Shown here: positions 1-7,199 of the stretch, in pieces
Layout of the letters: each line of letters starts with the position of its first letter
Numbering within the stretch: position 1 is the first letter of the stretch
NCBI GenBank assembly: GCA_028714935.1
Contig: JAQTLJ010000017.1
Location: 1-13,851, forward strand
Direction of reading: 5' to 3'
Origin: Candidatus Margulisiibacteriota bacterium
Lineage (GTDB): Bacteria > Margulisbacteria > WOR-1 > O2-12-FULL-45-9
DNA length: 13,851 bases
Program-made: the position numbers and the translations under genes
Notes under the pieces: generated by a model
What the model saw: the letters and a program-made list of their open reading frames with translations, nothing else
Databases searched by the model: none
Told to the model about the DNA's origin: nothing

Positions 1-169
1 TAATAAAACCGGCGCTATTTTTTGCGGTTACGGCAAACGTATGTCTTTGATTGATCCCGACCGCCACGTTTGCCGGCGCGACCGTCATCGTAGCGGCTTC
101 CGTATCAATATCGCCGCAACCGGCAAGACAAACAGCCAATAAGAGGCAGCTAATTACAAATTTTTCCAT
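1..169 (-). CDS. Putative lipoprotein with Ig-like start (3' end off window)
   Basis: A short minus-strand reading frame begins with ATG at 169-167 and stays open to the window edge, giving 56 residues. The N-terminus is a textbook lipoprotein signal: M-E-K, a hydrophobic stretch, and the lipobox LAGC with the modifiable cysteine at residue 18. After the cysteine comes GDIDTEAATMTVAPANVAVG and then a strand pattern (HTFAVTAKNSAG) like the first strands of bacterial Ig-like (Big_2-type) domains. The start lies inside the last codons of pyrC, a 20-nt overlap, so translation is probably coupled to pyrC. A GTG directly precedes the ATG in frame. No strong Shine-Dalgarno is visible. Membrane anchoring is a confident inference; the function of the mature protein is unknown because most of it lies outside. 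Confidence 0.75.
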   Translation of the reverse strand, partial: MEKFVISCLLLAVCLAGCGDIDTEAATMTVAPANVAVGINQRHTFAVTAKNSAGFI

Positions 170-1442
170 CACGAACAACAACTTTGCCGCCGACAATGGC
201 GCAGATAACCTTGCCCTTCAGTTTCCAGCCGTTAAACGGCGTGTTGCGGCTTTTAGAGGCGAACTTGGAGGCCTCGACCACCCATTCGACTTTCGGATCA
301 ACAATGATCACGTCCGCGTCCGCGCCGGCTTTTAGTCTTCCTTTATTCTCCAGCTGCAATATTCTGGCCGGGACAACGGTCAATTTCGCGATCGCCTGTT
401 TAAGATTCAGGGCTTTTGTCTCTACCAGATTGGTCATCACTAAACCTAACGCGGTTTCTAACCCGATCATCCCGGTTGCCGCTTGATTGAACTCAACATT
501 TTTATCATCAATTGTGTGCGGCGCGTGATCGGTCGCGATCACATCGATCGTCCCATCCTTCAAGCCTCGAATGACCGCCTGGACATCAGCTGTAGATTTC
601 AGCGGCGGGTTGACCTTGGCATTGGTATCGTAATTTCTGACCGCTTCTTCGGTCAGGCTGAAATAATGCGGGCAAGTCTCGCAGGTCACCGGCGCGCCCC
701 GCTTTTTTGCCTGGCGGATCAGTTCGACCGATCCGGCTGAAGAGACGTGAGCAATGTGCACCGGGCCGAACTTCTTGGCCAGCAGGATGTCCCGGGCCAC
801 TATTATCTCTTCGGACAAGGCAGGAATACCCGGCAAGCCGATCATCGTCGATAAGGCGCTCTCGTTCATCGAGCCGCCGCTAGACAGGCTCCGGTCTTCG
901 CAGTGGGAGATGACCGGCGCGCCGAATTGCCTGGCGTATTCCAGCGCCTTACGCATAATATCCGCTTTTTCCACCGGATAACCGTCGTCGGAAAAAGCGA
1001 TCGCCCCTTCCTCGAACATTGATCCCATCTCCGCCAGCGCTTCCCCTTTTAATCCCCTGGTTATCGCGCCAACCGGATAAACATTGACGACTCCTTCAGC
1101 CGCTCCTTTATCCCGAACGTATTTGACGACCGCCGCATTATCGATCGGAGGTTCAGTATTGGCCATGCAGCAGACAGAAGTAAAACCGCCCAGCGCGGCC
1201 GCCCGCGTCCCGGAAGCGATCGTTTCTTTATCCGGCCGTCCGGGATCGCGCAAATGCGTATGCATATCGATCAAGCCCGGCATCACTAACCGCCCTTTAG
1301 CTTCGATGACCCGCGATCCGCGGCTTATGATCCGCGACCCAATTTTGACCACCTTTCCATCAGCCAAAAGAATATCTCTTATGGCATCCAGATTCGCTGC
1401 CGGATCGATCACTCTTCCTCCCCTGATCAACAAAGCCGCCAT
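150..1442 (-). CDS. pyrC: Dihydroorotase (class I)
   Basis: Catalyses reversible ring closure of N-carbamoyl-L-aspartate to dihydroorotate, the third step of pyrimidine synthesis, in the cytoplasm. The 430-residue length fits class I enzymes of the amidohydrolase superfamily. Visible metal and substrate residues are the HxH motif in DMHTHLRDPG (H61, H63, R65), N95 in ANTEPPID, H180 in ISHCED, H232 in HIAHVSS and D305 in ATDHAPH. SDDG at 151-154 offers an aspartate where other amidohydrolases have a carboxylated lysine, as known for bacterial class I dihydroorotases. The start ATG shares one base with the rnc stop (TAATG), and AGAGG lies 11 nt upstream. No aspartate transcarbamoylase or other pyr gene is adjacent, so pairing with rnc looks organisational, not pathway-based. 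Confidence 0.97.
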   Translation of the reverse strand: MAALLIRGGRVIDPAANLDAIRDILLADGKVVKIGSRIISRGSRVIEAKGRLVMPGLIDMHTHLRDPGRPDKETIASGTRAAALGGFTSVCCMANTEPPIDNAAVVKYVRDKGAAEGVVNVYPVGAITRGLKGEALAEMGSMFEEGAIAFSDDGYPVEKADIMRKALEYARQFGAPVISHCEDRSLSSGGSMNESALSTMIGLPGIPALSEEIIVARDILLAKKFGPVHIAHVSSAGSVELIRQAKKRGAPVTCETCPHYFSLTEEAVRNYDTNAKVNPPLKSTADVQAVIRGLKDGTIDVIATDHAPHTIDDKNVEFNQAATGMIGLETALGLVMTNLVETKALNLKQAIAKLTVVPARILQLENKGRLKAGADADVIIVDPKVEWVVEASKFASKSRNTPFNGWKLKGKVICAIVGGKVVVRDGKICN

Positions 1443-2221
1443 TATATCTTCATCCTCTTCCTGACCTGTGAAATGATGTTGCGCAAGCCTTTGGTCTCTT
1501 TTTTCCGGTTCTTGTCCTCCCCCTTGATCCGGGTTAACGCATGCATCGCCGCCCGCTGTTCCGACTCCTTCTTGTTCCTGCCTCTGCCGACGCCATAAAC
1601 CTTTCCCTTAAGCCTGACTTCCATCCAAAAGACGCGCCGGTGCTTTGGCCCGCTCTCCTTGATGACCCGGTAGCGGGGCAGTTCCCATTTATGCTTCTGC
1701 GCATATTCCTGAACGGCAGACTTATAATCGCGGATGTAGCCGGCGCGGGAAGTCTTTTCTATTTCCCCGGACAAGAACTGCAGGATCAGGTCGCGTGATT
1801 TGCCCAGGCCCTCATCCAGATAAACCGCTCCGATCAGCGCCTCAAAGGTGTTCGCCAGGTTGGATTTGCGGCGCGTTCCGCCGGTGCTTTTTTCGTTGGC
1901 GCTCAGCAGGAGATAATCGCCAACGTTAAGATGTCTCCCCACCCCAGCCAATGTCTCGTCCGAGATAACAGATGCCCTGATCTTGGTCAGGTCCCCTTCC
2001 GCCTTTTCCGGGAACTTATTATAAATATGCTCGCTGATCACCAGTTTCAAGACCGCGTCACCCAAGAATTCCAGCCGCTCATTATCCGGGACCTTAAATT
2101 CATTGCCGTACGAACTATGGGTTAAAGCTTGATTAAGCAGGATCTTATTGAGAAATGAGGTTTTTATCTTGCTCTCTAATTCCTGAAGTTCTTTTTCTCT
2201 TTCCGGGGAAAGCTGTTCCAT
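1442..2221 (-). CDS. rnc: Ribonuclease III
   Basis: Double-strand-specific endoribonuclease for rRNA processing and mRNA turnover. The catalytic domain (about 15-155) carries the signature NERLEFLGDAVL at 47-58, giving acidic residues E48, E51 and D55, and NTFEALIGAVYLDEG at 124-138. In the latter, E127 is present but the position of E. coli D114 is asparagine (N124), a substitution I believe occurs naturally in other bacterial homologues. A double-stranded RNA-binding domain follows (about 165-232, ending KKESEQRAAMHALTRI). A lysine/arginine-rich tail of about 27 residues makes the protein longer (259) than E. coli RNase III (226). First gene of the rnc-pyrC-lipoprotein operon. No Shine-Dalgarno precedes the ATG; see the promoter entry for possible leaderless expression. 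Confidence 0.97.
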   Translation of the reverse strand: MEQLSPEREKELQELESKIKTSFLNKILLNQALTHSSYGNEFKVPDNERLEFLGDAVLKLVISEHIYNKFPEKAEGDLTKIRASVISDETLAGVGRHLNVGDYLLLSANEKSTGGTRRKSNLANTFEALIGAVYLDEGLGKSRDLILQFLSGEIEKTSRAGYIRDYKSAVQEYAQKHKWELPRYRVIKESGPKHRRVFWMEVRLKGKVYGVGRGRNKKESEQRAAMHALTRIKGEDKNRKKETKGLRNIISQVRKRMKI

Positions 2222-2250
2222 TTGACTTTACATTCTACATTATTTATAAT
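2222..2250 (+). promoter_or_regulatory. Near-consensus sigma-70 promoter for TPR-leuC operon
   Basis: TTGACT at 2222-2227 (5/6 to the -35 consensus), an exact 17-nt spacer, and a perfect TATAAT at 2245-2250. Predicted transcription start is about 2256-2259. The -35 box directly abuts the rnc start codon on the other strand. The resulting leader of about 68-70 nt contains the overlapping hairpins at 2261-2308 and the ribosome site at 2314-2320. Confidence 0.8.
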
Positions 2251-2260
2251 CGGTTAGCAA
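2232..2260 (-). promoter_or_regulatory. Possible minus-strand promoter for rnc operon
   Basis: Reading leftwards, TTGCTA (2260-2255), a 17-nt spacer and TAGAAT (2237-2232) resemble a sigma-70 promoter (4/6 and 5/6 matches to consensus). The -10 box ends 10 nt before the rnc ATG, so transcription would begin only about 3-4 nt upstream of the start codon. This agrees with the absence of a Shine-Dalgarno. It overlaps the opposite-facing promoter at 2222-2250, so the two would compete for polymerase. Confidence 0.4.
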
Positions 2261-2308
2261 CCCTGTACCAGACAGTACAGGGGGAACTGTCTGGATAGCA
2301 TGTTATCC
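2261..2308 (+). promoter_or_regulatory. Three overlapping inverted repeats in the leader
   Basis: Hairpin A pairs CCCTGTAC (2261-2268) with GTACAGGG (2275-2282), 8 bp around a 6-nt loop. Hairpin B pairs CCAGACAGT (2268-2276) with ACTGTCTGG (2286-2294), 9 bp around a 9-nt loop. Hairpin C is a near-palindrome pairing GGATA (2293-2297) with TATCC (2304-2308). A and B share 2268-2282, and B and C share 2293-2294, so B excludes A and conflicts with C. All lie between the predicted transcription start and the ribosome site of the TPR gene. No T-run follows any stem, so none is an intrinsic terminator. A DNA operator or an RNA switch are both possible; the structure is directly visible, the role is inferred. 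Confidence 0.7.
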
Positions 2309-2325
2309 AAAGAAAGGTGATATAA

Positions 2326-3276
2326 ATGGCGATCCTCTCCCCGATCATGAGCTACATTGTTGACAAAGAGATCGGCTTCCCCATCCCTTCGGAAAAAGAG
2401 AAGATCAACAAAGCCCTGCGGCGTTACCGGAATATATTGGCCCAGCATCCCAAGCGGGCGGACGCCCCGGAGATCATGTTCGGGATCGCCGACCTGCTGA
2501 TGGGCCGCGGCGACCCCGGCGACCGTGAAGAGGCGATGAAGCTTTACGACCAAATCCTCCTCCGCAACCCGCCGGAATACCTGAAAGCCCGCGCCTTGAT
2601 CGGCAAGTCCGAGCTTCTGATCGGGTCTCCTGAAGAATTTGGGAATGCCATTTCCTTATGTGAAAAATCGAGGAAGATCCTCGGCGCCGATGTCTCCGAC
2701 TTCTTCGCCGCCAAGACCTATATCGTTGAGGCCGAGCTCCGTCTGGCGCGCCGCGATAAAGGCGACTGGGCGCATGCCTTAGAGCTGATCAACGCGGTCG
2801 TCAAGGAAAAAGAGGCTCACTGGTATTTTCGGGGCCGGGCGCTCCTGTCCAAAGCGGAAATCATCCTTTACCGCAATCCTGACGACCTTTCAGCCGCCCT
2901 TAAGCTCTGCGATTTTTCCATCAAAGAGCTGAAATCAAGGCCGGATGATTACTTTGCCAGCAAGGGCAAGATCGTTAAGGCTGAGATCCTGGTCCGCCGG
3001 GCGAAAAAAAGCGATTTTGAAAAAGCTGAGAAATTGCTGACTGAAATCCTCAAGCTTCCTTTTGCCTACAAAGACCTGATCGCGCGCGCCAAGCTCGACC
3101 TGGCCGACATTGTCAATCATCCCAAGGCAGACAAACTGCTGCAAGAAGTGCACGAAATGGAAGGCCTCGATCCCTACCTGATCGAAAAAGCCAGCATCAT
3201 CGAACAGGCAATAAAAGAAAAGACCAGGCCCGTCAACCACACCAAAGAGAAGAAAGCCGCTAAAAAGAAAAAATAA
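2326..3276 (+). CDS. TPR-like helical repeat protein
   Basis: Cytoplasmic protein of 316 residues with no signal peptide or membrane segment. It contains about six helical-hairpin repeats whose first helices recur at about 46-59, 86-99, 127-141, 168-182, 211-225 and 250-263. The period is therefore 39-43 residues, longer than the 34 of a canonical TPR. The helices share a pattern seen in RALIGKSELLIG, RALLSKAEIILYR and KGKIVKAEILVRR. The C-terminus is a lysine-rich tail (KEKKAAKKKK) that could contact nucleic acid. The start has a good ribosome site (AAGGTGA, 2314-2320). The stop overlaps the leuC start (TAATG), so the two are co-translated. TPR-type scaffolds usually bind proteins; the partner is unknown and a link to the dehydratase is only contextual. 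Confidence 0.85.
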   Translation: MAILSPIMSYIVDKEIGFPIPSEKEKINKALRRYRNILAQHPKRADAPEIMFGIADLLMGRGDPGDREEAMKLYDQILLRNPPEYLKARALIGKSELLIGSPEEFGNAISLCEKSRKILGADVSDFFAAKTYIVEAELRLARRDKGDWAHALELINAVVKEKEAHWYFRGRALLSKAEIILYRNPDDLSAALKLCDFSIKELKSRPDDYFASKGKIVKAEILVRRAKKSDFEKAEKLLTEILKLPFAYKDLIARAKLDLADIVNHPKADKLLQEVHEMEGLDPYLIEKASIIEQAIKEKTRPVNHTKEKKAAKKKK

Positions 3277-4529
3277 TGGGCAAGACGATCGCGGAAAAGA
3301 TCCTCTCGAACCATTCCGGGAAAGACGCCAAAGCCGGGGATATCGTCATTGCCGACCTTGATTTTATGATCGGACAGGACGGGACGTCAGGCGTGGCGAT
3401 CGATTCGTTCCGGAAGATGGGCGTTAAAAAAGTCTTTGATCCGAAGAAGATCGCCATTATCATCGACCACAGCTCCCCCTCACCCAACGAAGGAGTTTCT
3501 GCCATCCACAAAAAAATCCGCGAGTTCGTAAAAGAACAAGGGATAACGCTTTACGATATCGGCTGCGGCGTCTGTCATCAGTTGACCCCGGAGCAAGGCC
3601 ATGTCGTCCCCGGCGACCTGGTGATCGGCGCGGACTCGCACACCTGCACTTACGGCGCGCTCAATGTTTTTTCGACCGGGATCGGTTCGACCGACCTGGC
3701 GGCCGGCATGATCTCGGGAAAACTCTGGTTCAAGGTCCCCGAAACAATGAAAGTTATTTATAAAGGGAAACTGCCGAAAGGCATTTATTCCAAAGATCTC
3801 ATTCTGAACCTGATCGGGAAGATCGGCTCTGACGGCGCAACCTATATGGCGCTGGAAATTGAAGGTGACGCGATCGACGCCATGTCGGTCGACGCCCGGT
3901 TCACCATCTCCAACATGGCGATCGAATGCGGCGCAAAAGCCGGCTTGATGAAAGCTGACAGCAAAGTCCTCGACTGGGTCAAACAGCATTCAAAAAGAAA
4001 GCCGAACCCTCAAACAGCGGACAAAGATGCTAGATATGCCAAAGTGGTCGAGATCGACGTGGCCAAGCTCGAACCGCAGATCGCCAAGCCTCACGCGGTT
4101 GATAATACCTGCCCGATCTCCGAAGTCCTGGGCACTCCGATCCAGCAAGGCTATATCGGGACTTGCACTAACGGCCGGCTGGAAGATTTTCAGATTGCCG
4201 CCAAGATTCTAAAAGGGGAAAAAGTTAAAGCCGGAACAAGACTAATTATTGCTCCCGCCTCGAAAGAAATTCTTTTAGACATGATTAAAGACGGCACTTA
4301 TCAATCTCTGCTCGACAGCGGCGCGGCCGCAGTCACTCCGGGTTGCGGCCCGTGTGTCGGCACTCATAATGGTGTCCCGTCTGACGGAGAAAATGTCATT
4401 TCGACTGCGAACCGGAATTTCCTTGGTCGAATGGGTAACCGCAACGCTTTTATTTATTTAGGCTCGCCCGCCACCGTGGCCGCTTCGATGATCGAAGGAA
4501 AGATAGCAGATCCGAGGAAGTACTTATAA
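3276..4529 (+). CDS. leuC: 3-isopropylmalate dehydratase large subunit (LeuC/HacA type)
   Basis: Aconitase-family iron-sulfur hydro-lyase subunit; with a small subunit it isomerises 2- to 3-isopropylmalate in leucine synthesis, or acts on homocitrate-type substrates in homoaconitases. The 417-residue length matches the shorter, archaeal-like LeuC2/HacA group, not the roughly 465-residue E. coli form. The [4Fe-4S] ligands are visible as C297 in IGTCTNGR and C357/C360 in PGCGPCVG. Also present are GADSHTCTYGALN (118-130) and NRNFLGRMGN (380-389). Start codon overlaps the preceding stop (TAATG). No small subunit (leuD) lies in the window: the next gene is convergent. Substrate choice in this family depends largely on the small subunit, so leucine versus another 2-hydroxy-acid pathway cannot be settled here. 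Stop overlaps the radA stop. Confidence 0.92.
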   Translation: MGKTIAEKILSNHSGKDAKAGDIVIADLDFMIGQDGTSGVAIDSFRKMGVKKVFDPKKIAIIIDHSSPSPNEGVSAIHKKIREFVKEQGITLYDIGCGVCHQLTPEQGHVVPGDLVIGADSHTCTYGALNVFSTGIGSTDLAAGMISGKLWFKVPETMKVIYKGKLPKGIYSKDLILNLIGKIGSDGATYMALEIEGDAIDAMSVDARFTISNMAIECGAKAGLMKADSKVLDWVKQHSKRKPNPQTADKDARYAKVVEIDVAKLEPQIAKPHAVDNTCPISEVLGTPIQQGYIGTCTNGRLEDFQIAAKILKGEKVKAGTRLIIAPASKEILLDMIKDGTYQSLLDSGAAAVTPGCGPCVGTHNGVPSDGENVISTANRNFLGRMGNRNAFIYLGSPATVAASMIEGKIADPRKYL

Positions 4530-5873
4530 CGCTTCTTTGACCGAACTGATGCCAACCAGCTTGATCTTAGCTTTGGTCAATTCCTGAACGTTCGACTTGG
4601 GAAGGATGATCCGCTTAAACCCGAGCTTGGCCGCTTCATTGACGCGTTGTTCGATCTGGGAAACCGAGCGGACTTCGCCCGCCAGGCCGATCTCGCCGAC
4701 CACCACCGTATCCGTATCAACGGGCTTGTTCTTCAAACTGGAAGCGATCGCCAGCGCGATCGGCAGGTCCATGGCGGTCCCTTCGGCCACGACTCCGCCA
4801 GCCGCGTTCACATAAATGTCCTGTGTCGACAATTTTAAACCTATATGCCTTTCCAGTACGGCAATGATCATCGCCGTCCGATTATAATCGACGCCGGTCA
4901 CTTTCCTGGCCGGATAGGCCATCTTGGTCGGCGCGACCAGCGCCTGGATCTCGATCAGCATCGGCCGCGTCCCTTCGATCGCCGCCGTCACTACCGAACC
5001 GGGGGAATCCGCGGTCCGCTCGGACAGGAAGACCTCGGAAGGGTTCAAGACCTCGACCAGCCCCTTGTCTTTCATTTCAAAGATCCCGACCTCATTGGTC
5101 GAGCCGAAGCGGTTCTTCGTCACCCGGAGGATCCGGTACTGCTTATGCTGTTCCCCTTCAAAGTAAAGGACGGTGTCGACGATGTGCTCAAGCAAACGCG
5201 GGCCGGCGATGTTCCCCTCTTTGGTCACGTGACCGACGATGAAGATCGGGATACCGGTCGACTTGGCGATCCTGACCAGATAAGCGGCCGATTCCCTGAC
5301 CTGCGAGACCGAGCCGGGCGCGGAAGCGATATCTTCGCGGAAGATCGTCTGGATCGAATCGATGACGGCGAACTTCGGCTTGACCTCCGCGATCGCTTTT
5401 TCGATCGCGAACAGGTTGGTTTCCGGCAGGAGCATTAAATTTTTTGACAGGGTCCCCAGCCTTTCCGCCCGCAGCCGGATCTGTCTGGCTGATTCTTCGC
5501 CGCTCACGTACAGGACTTTCTCGCTGCCGCTCAAGGCTTCGGCGATCTGCAGCATCATCGTTGATTTGCCGATCCCCGGCTCTCCCGAGACCAGAACGAC
5601 CGAGCCCCCAACCACTCCCCCACCCAGCACCCGATCGACCTCCGCAATACTTGTCGCCTGCCTTGCTTCATCCTTAAAATCTACCTGGGTAATAGCTATC
5701 GGGGATTGGGGCTTGGAATTTTGAATTTGGAATTTGTTTGGATGTTTGAGGTTGGGAGTTTGAAGTTCTTCCACGAGAGTGTTCCACTCATTACATGAAG
5801 GACATTGTCCGTACCAGCGCGGAAAATCCTGGCCGCACGATTGGCATACGTAGGTAGTTTCCGTCTTGGGCAT
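4524..5873 (-). CDS. radA: DNA repair protein RadA (branch-migration ATPase)
   Basis: RecA-like helicase that extends and processes recombination intermediates. From ATG at 5873 it is 449 residues, the usual family size. In order: a zinc ribbon with C10, C13, C24, C27 (YVCQSCG...GQCPSC); a variable linker (about 35-65); the ATPase with Walker A GEPGIGKS (97-104), Walker B near FAVIDS (168-173) and the RadA signature KNRFG (253-257); and a C-terminal Lon-protease-like domain without protease function. An upstream in-frame GTG at 5909 would add 12 residues. I prefer the ATG because family members begin a few residues before the zinc ribbon and because a TATAAT box lies inside the would-be extension. 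The linker is built from low-complexity sequence (see repeat entry). Stop overlaps the leuC stop in the palindrome TTATAA (4524-4529). Confidence 0.95.
   Translation of the reverse strand: MPKTETTYVCQSCGQDFPRWYGQCPSCNEWNTLVEELQTPNLKHPNKFQIQNSKPQSPIAITQVDFKDEARQATSIAEVDRVLGGGVVGGSVVLVSGEPGIGKSTMMLQIAEALSGSEKVLYVSGEESARQIRLRAERLGTLSKNLMLLPETNLFAIEKAIAEVKPKFAVIDSIQTIFREDIASAPGSVSQVRESAAYLVRIAKSTGIPIFIVGHVTKEGNIAGPRLLEHIVDTVLYFEGEQHKQYRILRVTKNRFGSTNEVGIFEMKDKGLVEVLNPSEVFLSERTADSPGSVVTAAIEGTRPMLIEIQALVAPTKMAYPARKVTGVDYNRTAMIIAVLERHIGLKLSTQDIYVNAAGGVVAEGTAMDLPIALAIASSLKNKPVDTDTVVVGEIGLAGEVRSVSQIEQRVNEAAKLGFKRIILPKSNVQELTKAKIKLVGISSVKEAL
5701..5766 (+). repeat. Low-complexity C-poor tract inside radA linker
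   Basis: About 66 nt on the plus strand with only one C (5712), made of repeated TTTG, GGAATT and TTTGAA-like units such as GGAATTTTGAATTTGGAATT. Read in the minus radA frame it encodes a polar N/K/Q/P-rich stretch including KFQIQNSK, between zinc ribbon and ATPase. The composition is unlike the rest of the window. I recall similar KFQIQNSK-type inserts from other uncultured-bacterium proteins, where such tracts seem to be dispersed repeats; that is memory, not a search. Confidence 0.5.
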
Positions 5874-5879
5874 AAGATA

Positions 5880-5908
5880 ATTATAAGCTAATCCGCTGAA
5901 ATTATCCA
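5880..5908 (-). promoter_or_regulatory. Possible radA promoter with leaderless start
   Basis: On the minus strand TGGATA (5908-5903), a 17-nt spacer and a perfect TATAAT (5885-5880). Only six bases (TATCTT) separate the -10 box from ATG 5873, so transcription would start at or next to the start codon. There is no Shine-Dalgarno. The -35 match is only 4/6. Confidence 0.4.
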
Positions 5909-5942
5909 CGAAAACCGTCGATAATACTATTGAGGAGCAAAA

Positions 5943-7199
5943 ATGCCAATCCGCACATTAGCATTAGTAAGTATGCCCCCTATAGGCAACGGCTTAAGTG
6001 CCGCTGTCACCAATTTCCGAGCGCGCTTTCAAGGCATCTTATCTCATCGCGCGCTCAACGCGCTGTCTCGTCTTGGTCCGTCGGGAGAATTAAAACTCCA
6101 GCAGCTGGGGAAATTGCTCGATAAATGCGCGGCTTTCGAGCCCGGTCAAGCGGTAAAAATGGATGATTTCAACTTTGGGATAGGTAATCGCCGGCTTAAG
6201 GCTATCATTTCTTTAGTCAAAACCCTCGACCCTAATAATCAGGTCTTACTAGAACCAGCCGTAATTGACGGCAAGTTTACATTAATTACCACTCAAGATA
6301 GGGCGGAATACGAAGCCTGCGCGGGGGATCCGCACTCCCCTTCTAAGATTCAAATTTCCGAGCACGATTTGGGCATTCTTTCTTACGAGATAATAAAGAT
6401 TCCGGGAAATGGCTACAGAACACTTGCTGTTGTCCCGGATATTGAAGCAGTTGATCCCAACCGTGTTTTGGCAAAGATTGATGAGTCATCTTCAGTGTTA
6501 CAACCCGGCCAAATTGATCCAAAGATGGTAGAAGGGACGGTCTTTTCAGAAGCAAAAACCATTAAAGATCTTATCGGCACCTACTCTCAAAAACTATCTG
6601 TTTACGAAAAAGCAACTTCCAAGCTTGATAATTTGAAGATTACTTTAATGTTTGGGGGTACGCTGGCAAGTAATGGAGCGACATTAGTGGGTACGATCTA
6701 TGCAAAAACGATTCTTCCTTTTATTCACACTCTGCCGCAAATGCTTTTGTTTCTCTTTATTGGAGTCATTTTGGTCCCGATCATTATTGGTAAGGGGATC
6801 AGCCTCTGTGCTAGGCCCTGGCAAAATAAACTTAATAAAGATTTCGAGCCCACAAAGCGTTTAGCCGGCAACATTCTTAGCCGGTTAACCACTGCGCAAA
6901 TAGTTGGTGAACTAGCTAGCTTGGATAAACAAAAAGTTAATGCCGTGCTGGACCTCTTTAGTGGCCGCGATCAAAAGAAAGCAATTAAGACCGCGATAAA
7001 GGACCTGCGTCGACAAACAAAACAACAACTAGCCCAAGCCCAAATCGAGGCATCAGCCACCGCGGTCGCCACCGCCCATCCGCGAATAGCGGTTGAAGAC
7101 CGGCAAGCCCGGGTCCAAATCGATGAGCCAGCCACGGCGGCAGTTGAAGCACAGCCAGAAGGGGAAGAGGCGGAGGCGGAACGGAGAGGAAGGGCCTAG
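5943..7199 (+). CDS. Unrecognised protein with two membrane segments
   Basis: 418 residues, not assignable to a family by reading. A clear ribosome site GAGGAG (5932-5937) lies 5 nt before the ATG. Residues 1-225 look soluble, mixed alpha/beta, with no signal peptide. A hydrophobic hairpin follows: segments about 232-255 and 264-288 joined by a short loop. After it comes a basic alpha-helical part (about 295-370, e.g. KKAIKTAIKDLRRQTKQQL) and an Ala/Glu-rich low-complexity tail (365-418) ending in EEAEAERRGRA. The two segments would leave both large domains on the same membrane side, probably the cytoplasm. Base composition looks more AT-rich and less biased than its neighbours, hinting at a lineage-specific or acquired gene. 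Divergent from radA and stop-to-stop with clpC (shared CTAG, 7196-7199). Confidence 0.75.
   Translation: MPIRTLALVSMPPIGNGLSAAVTNFRARFQGILSHRALNALSRLGPSGELKLQQLGKLLDKCAAFEPGQAVKMDDFNFGIGNRRLKAIISLVKTLDPNNQVLLEPAVIDGKFTLITTQDRAEYEACAGDPHSPSKIQISEHDLGILSYEIIKIPGNGYRTLAVVPDIEAVDPNRVLAKIDESSSVLQPGQIDPKMVEGTVFSEAKTIKDLIGTYSQKLSVYEKATSKLDNLKITLMFGGTLASNGATLVGTIYAKTILPFIHTLPQMLLFLFIGVILVPIIIGKGISLCARPWQNKLNKDFEPTKRLAGNILSRLTTAQIVGELASLDKQKVNAVLDLFSGRDQKKAIKTAIKDLRRQTKQQLAQAQIEASATAVATAHPRIAVEDRQARVQIDEPATAAVEAQPEGEEAEAERRGRA

Noticed and set aside
1811..1850. Inactive RNase III because of asparagine at the position of E. coli D114
   Set aside because: The other acidic residues (E48, E51, D55, E127) are intact, and I believe asparagine occurs here in other bacterial homologues, so loss of activity is not supported.
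2268..2294. Hairpin B as an intrinsic terminator for either divergent transcript
   Set aside because: No T-run follows the stem on either strand, and it lies just after a promoter, not at a gene end.
3480..3989. 169-residue minus-strand open frame antisense to leuC
   Set aside because: Embedded in leuC, no domain, and no ribosome site seen.
4845..5438. 197-residue plus-strand open frame antisense to radA
   Set aside because: Asp/Arg/Gly-rich composition typical of a shadow frame; radA motifs on the other strand are complete.
5874..5909. N-terminal extension of RadA from the GTG at 5909
   Set aside because: The extra 12 residues are not family-like and contain the predicted -10 box; the ATG at 5873 gives the usual zinc-ribbon spacing.
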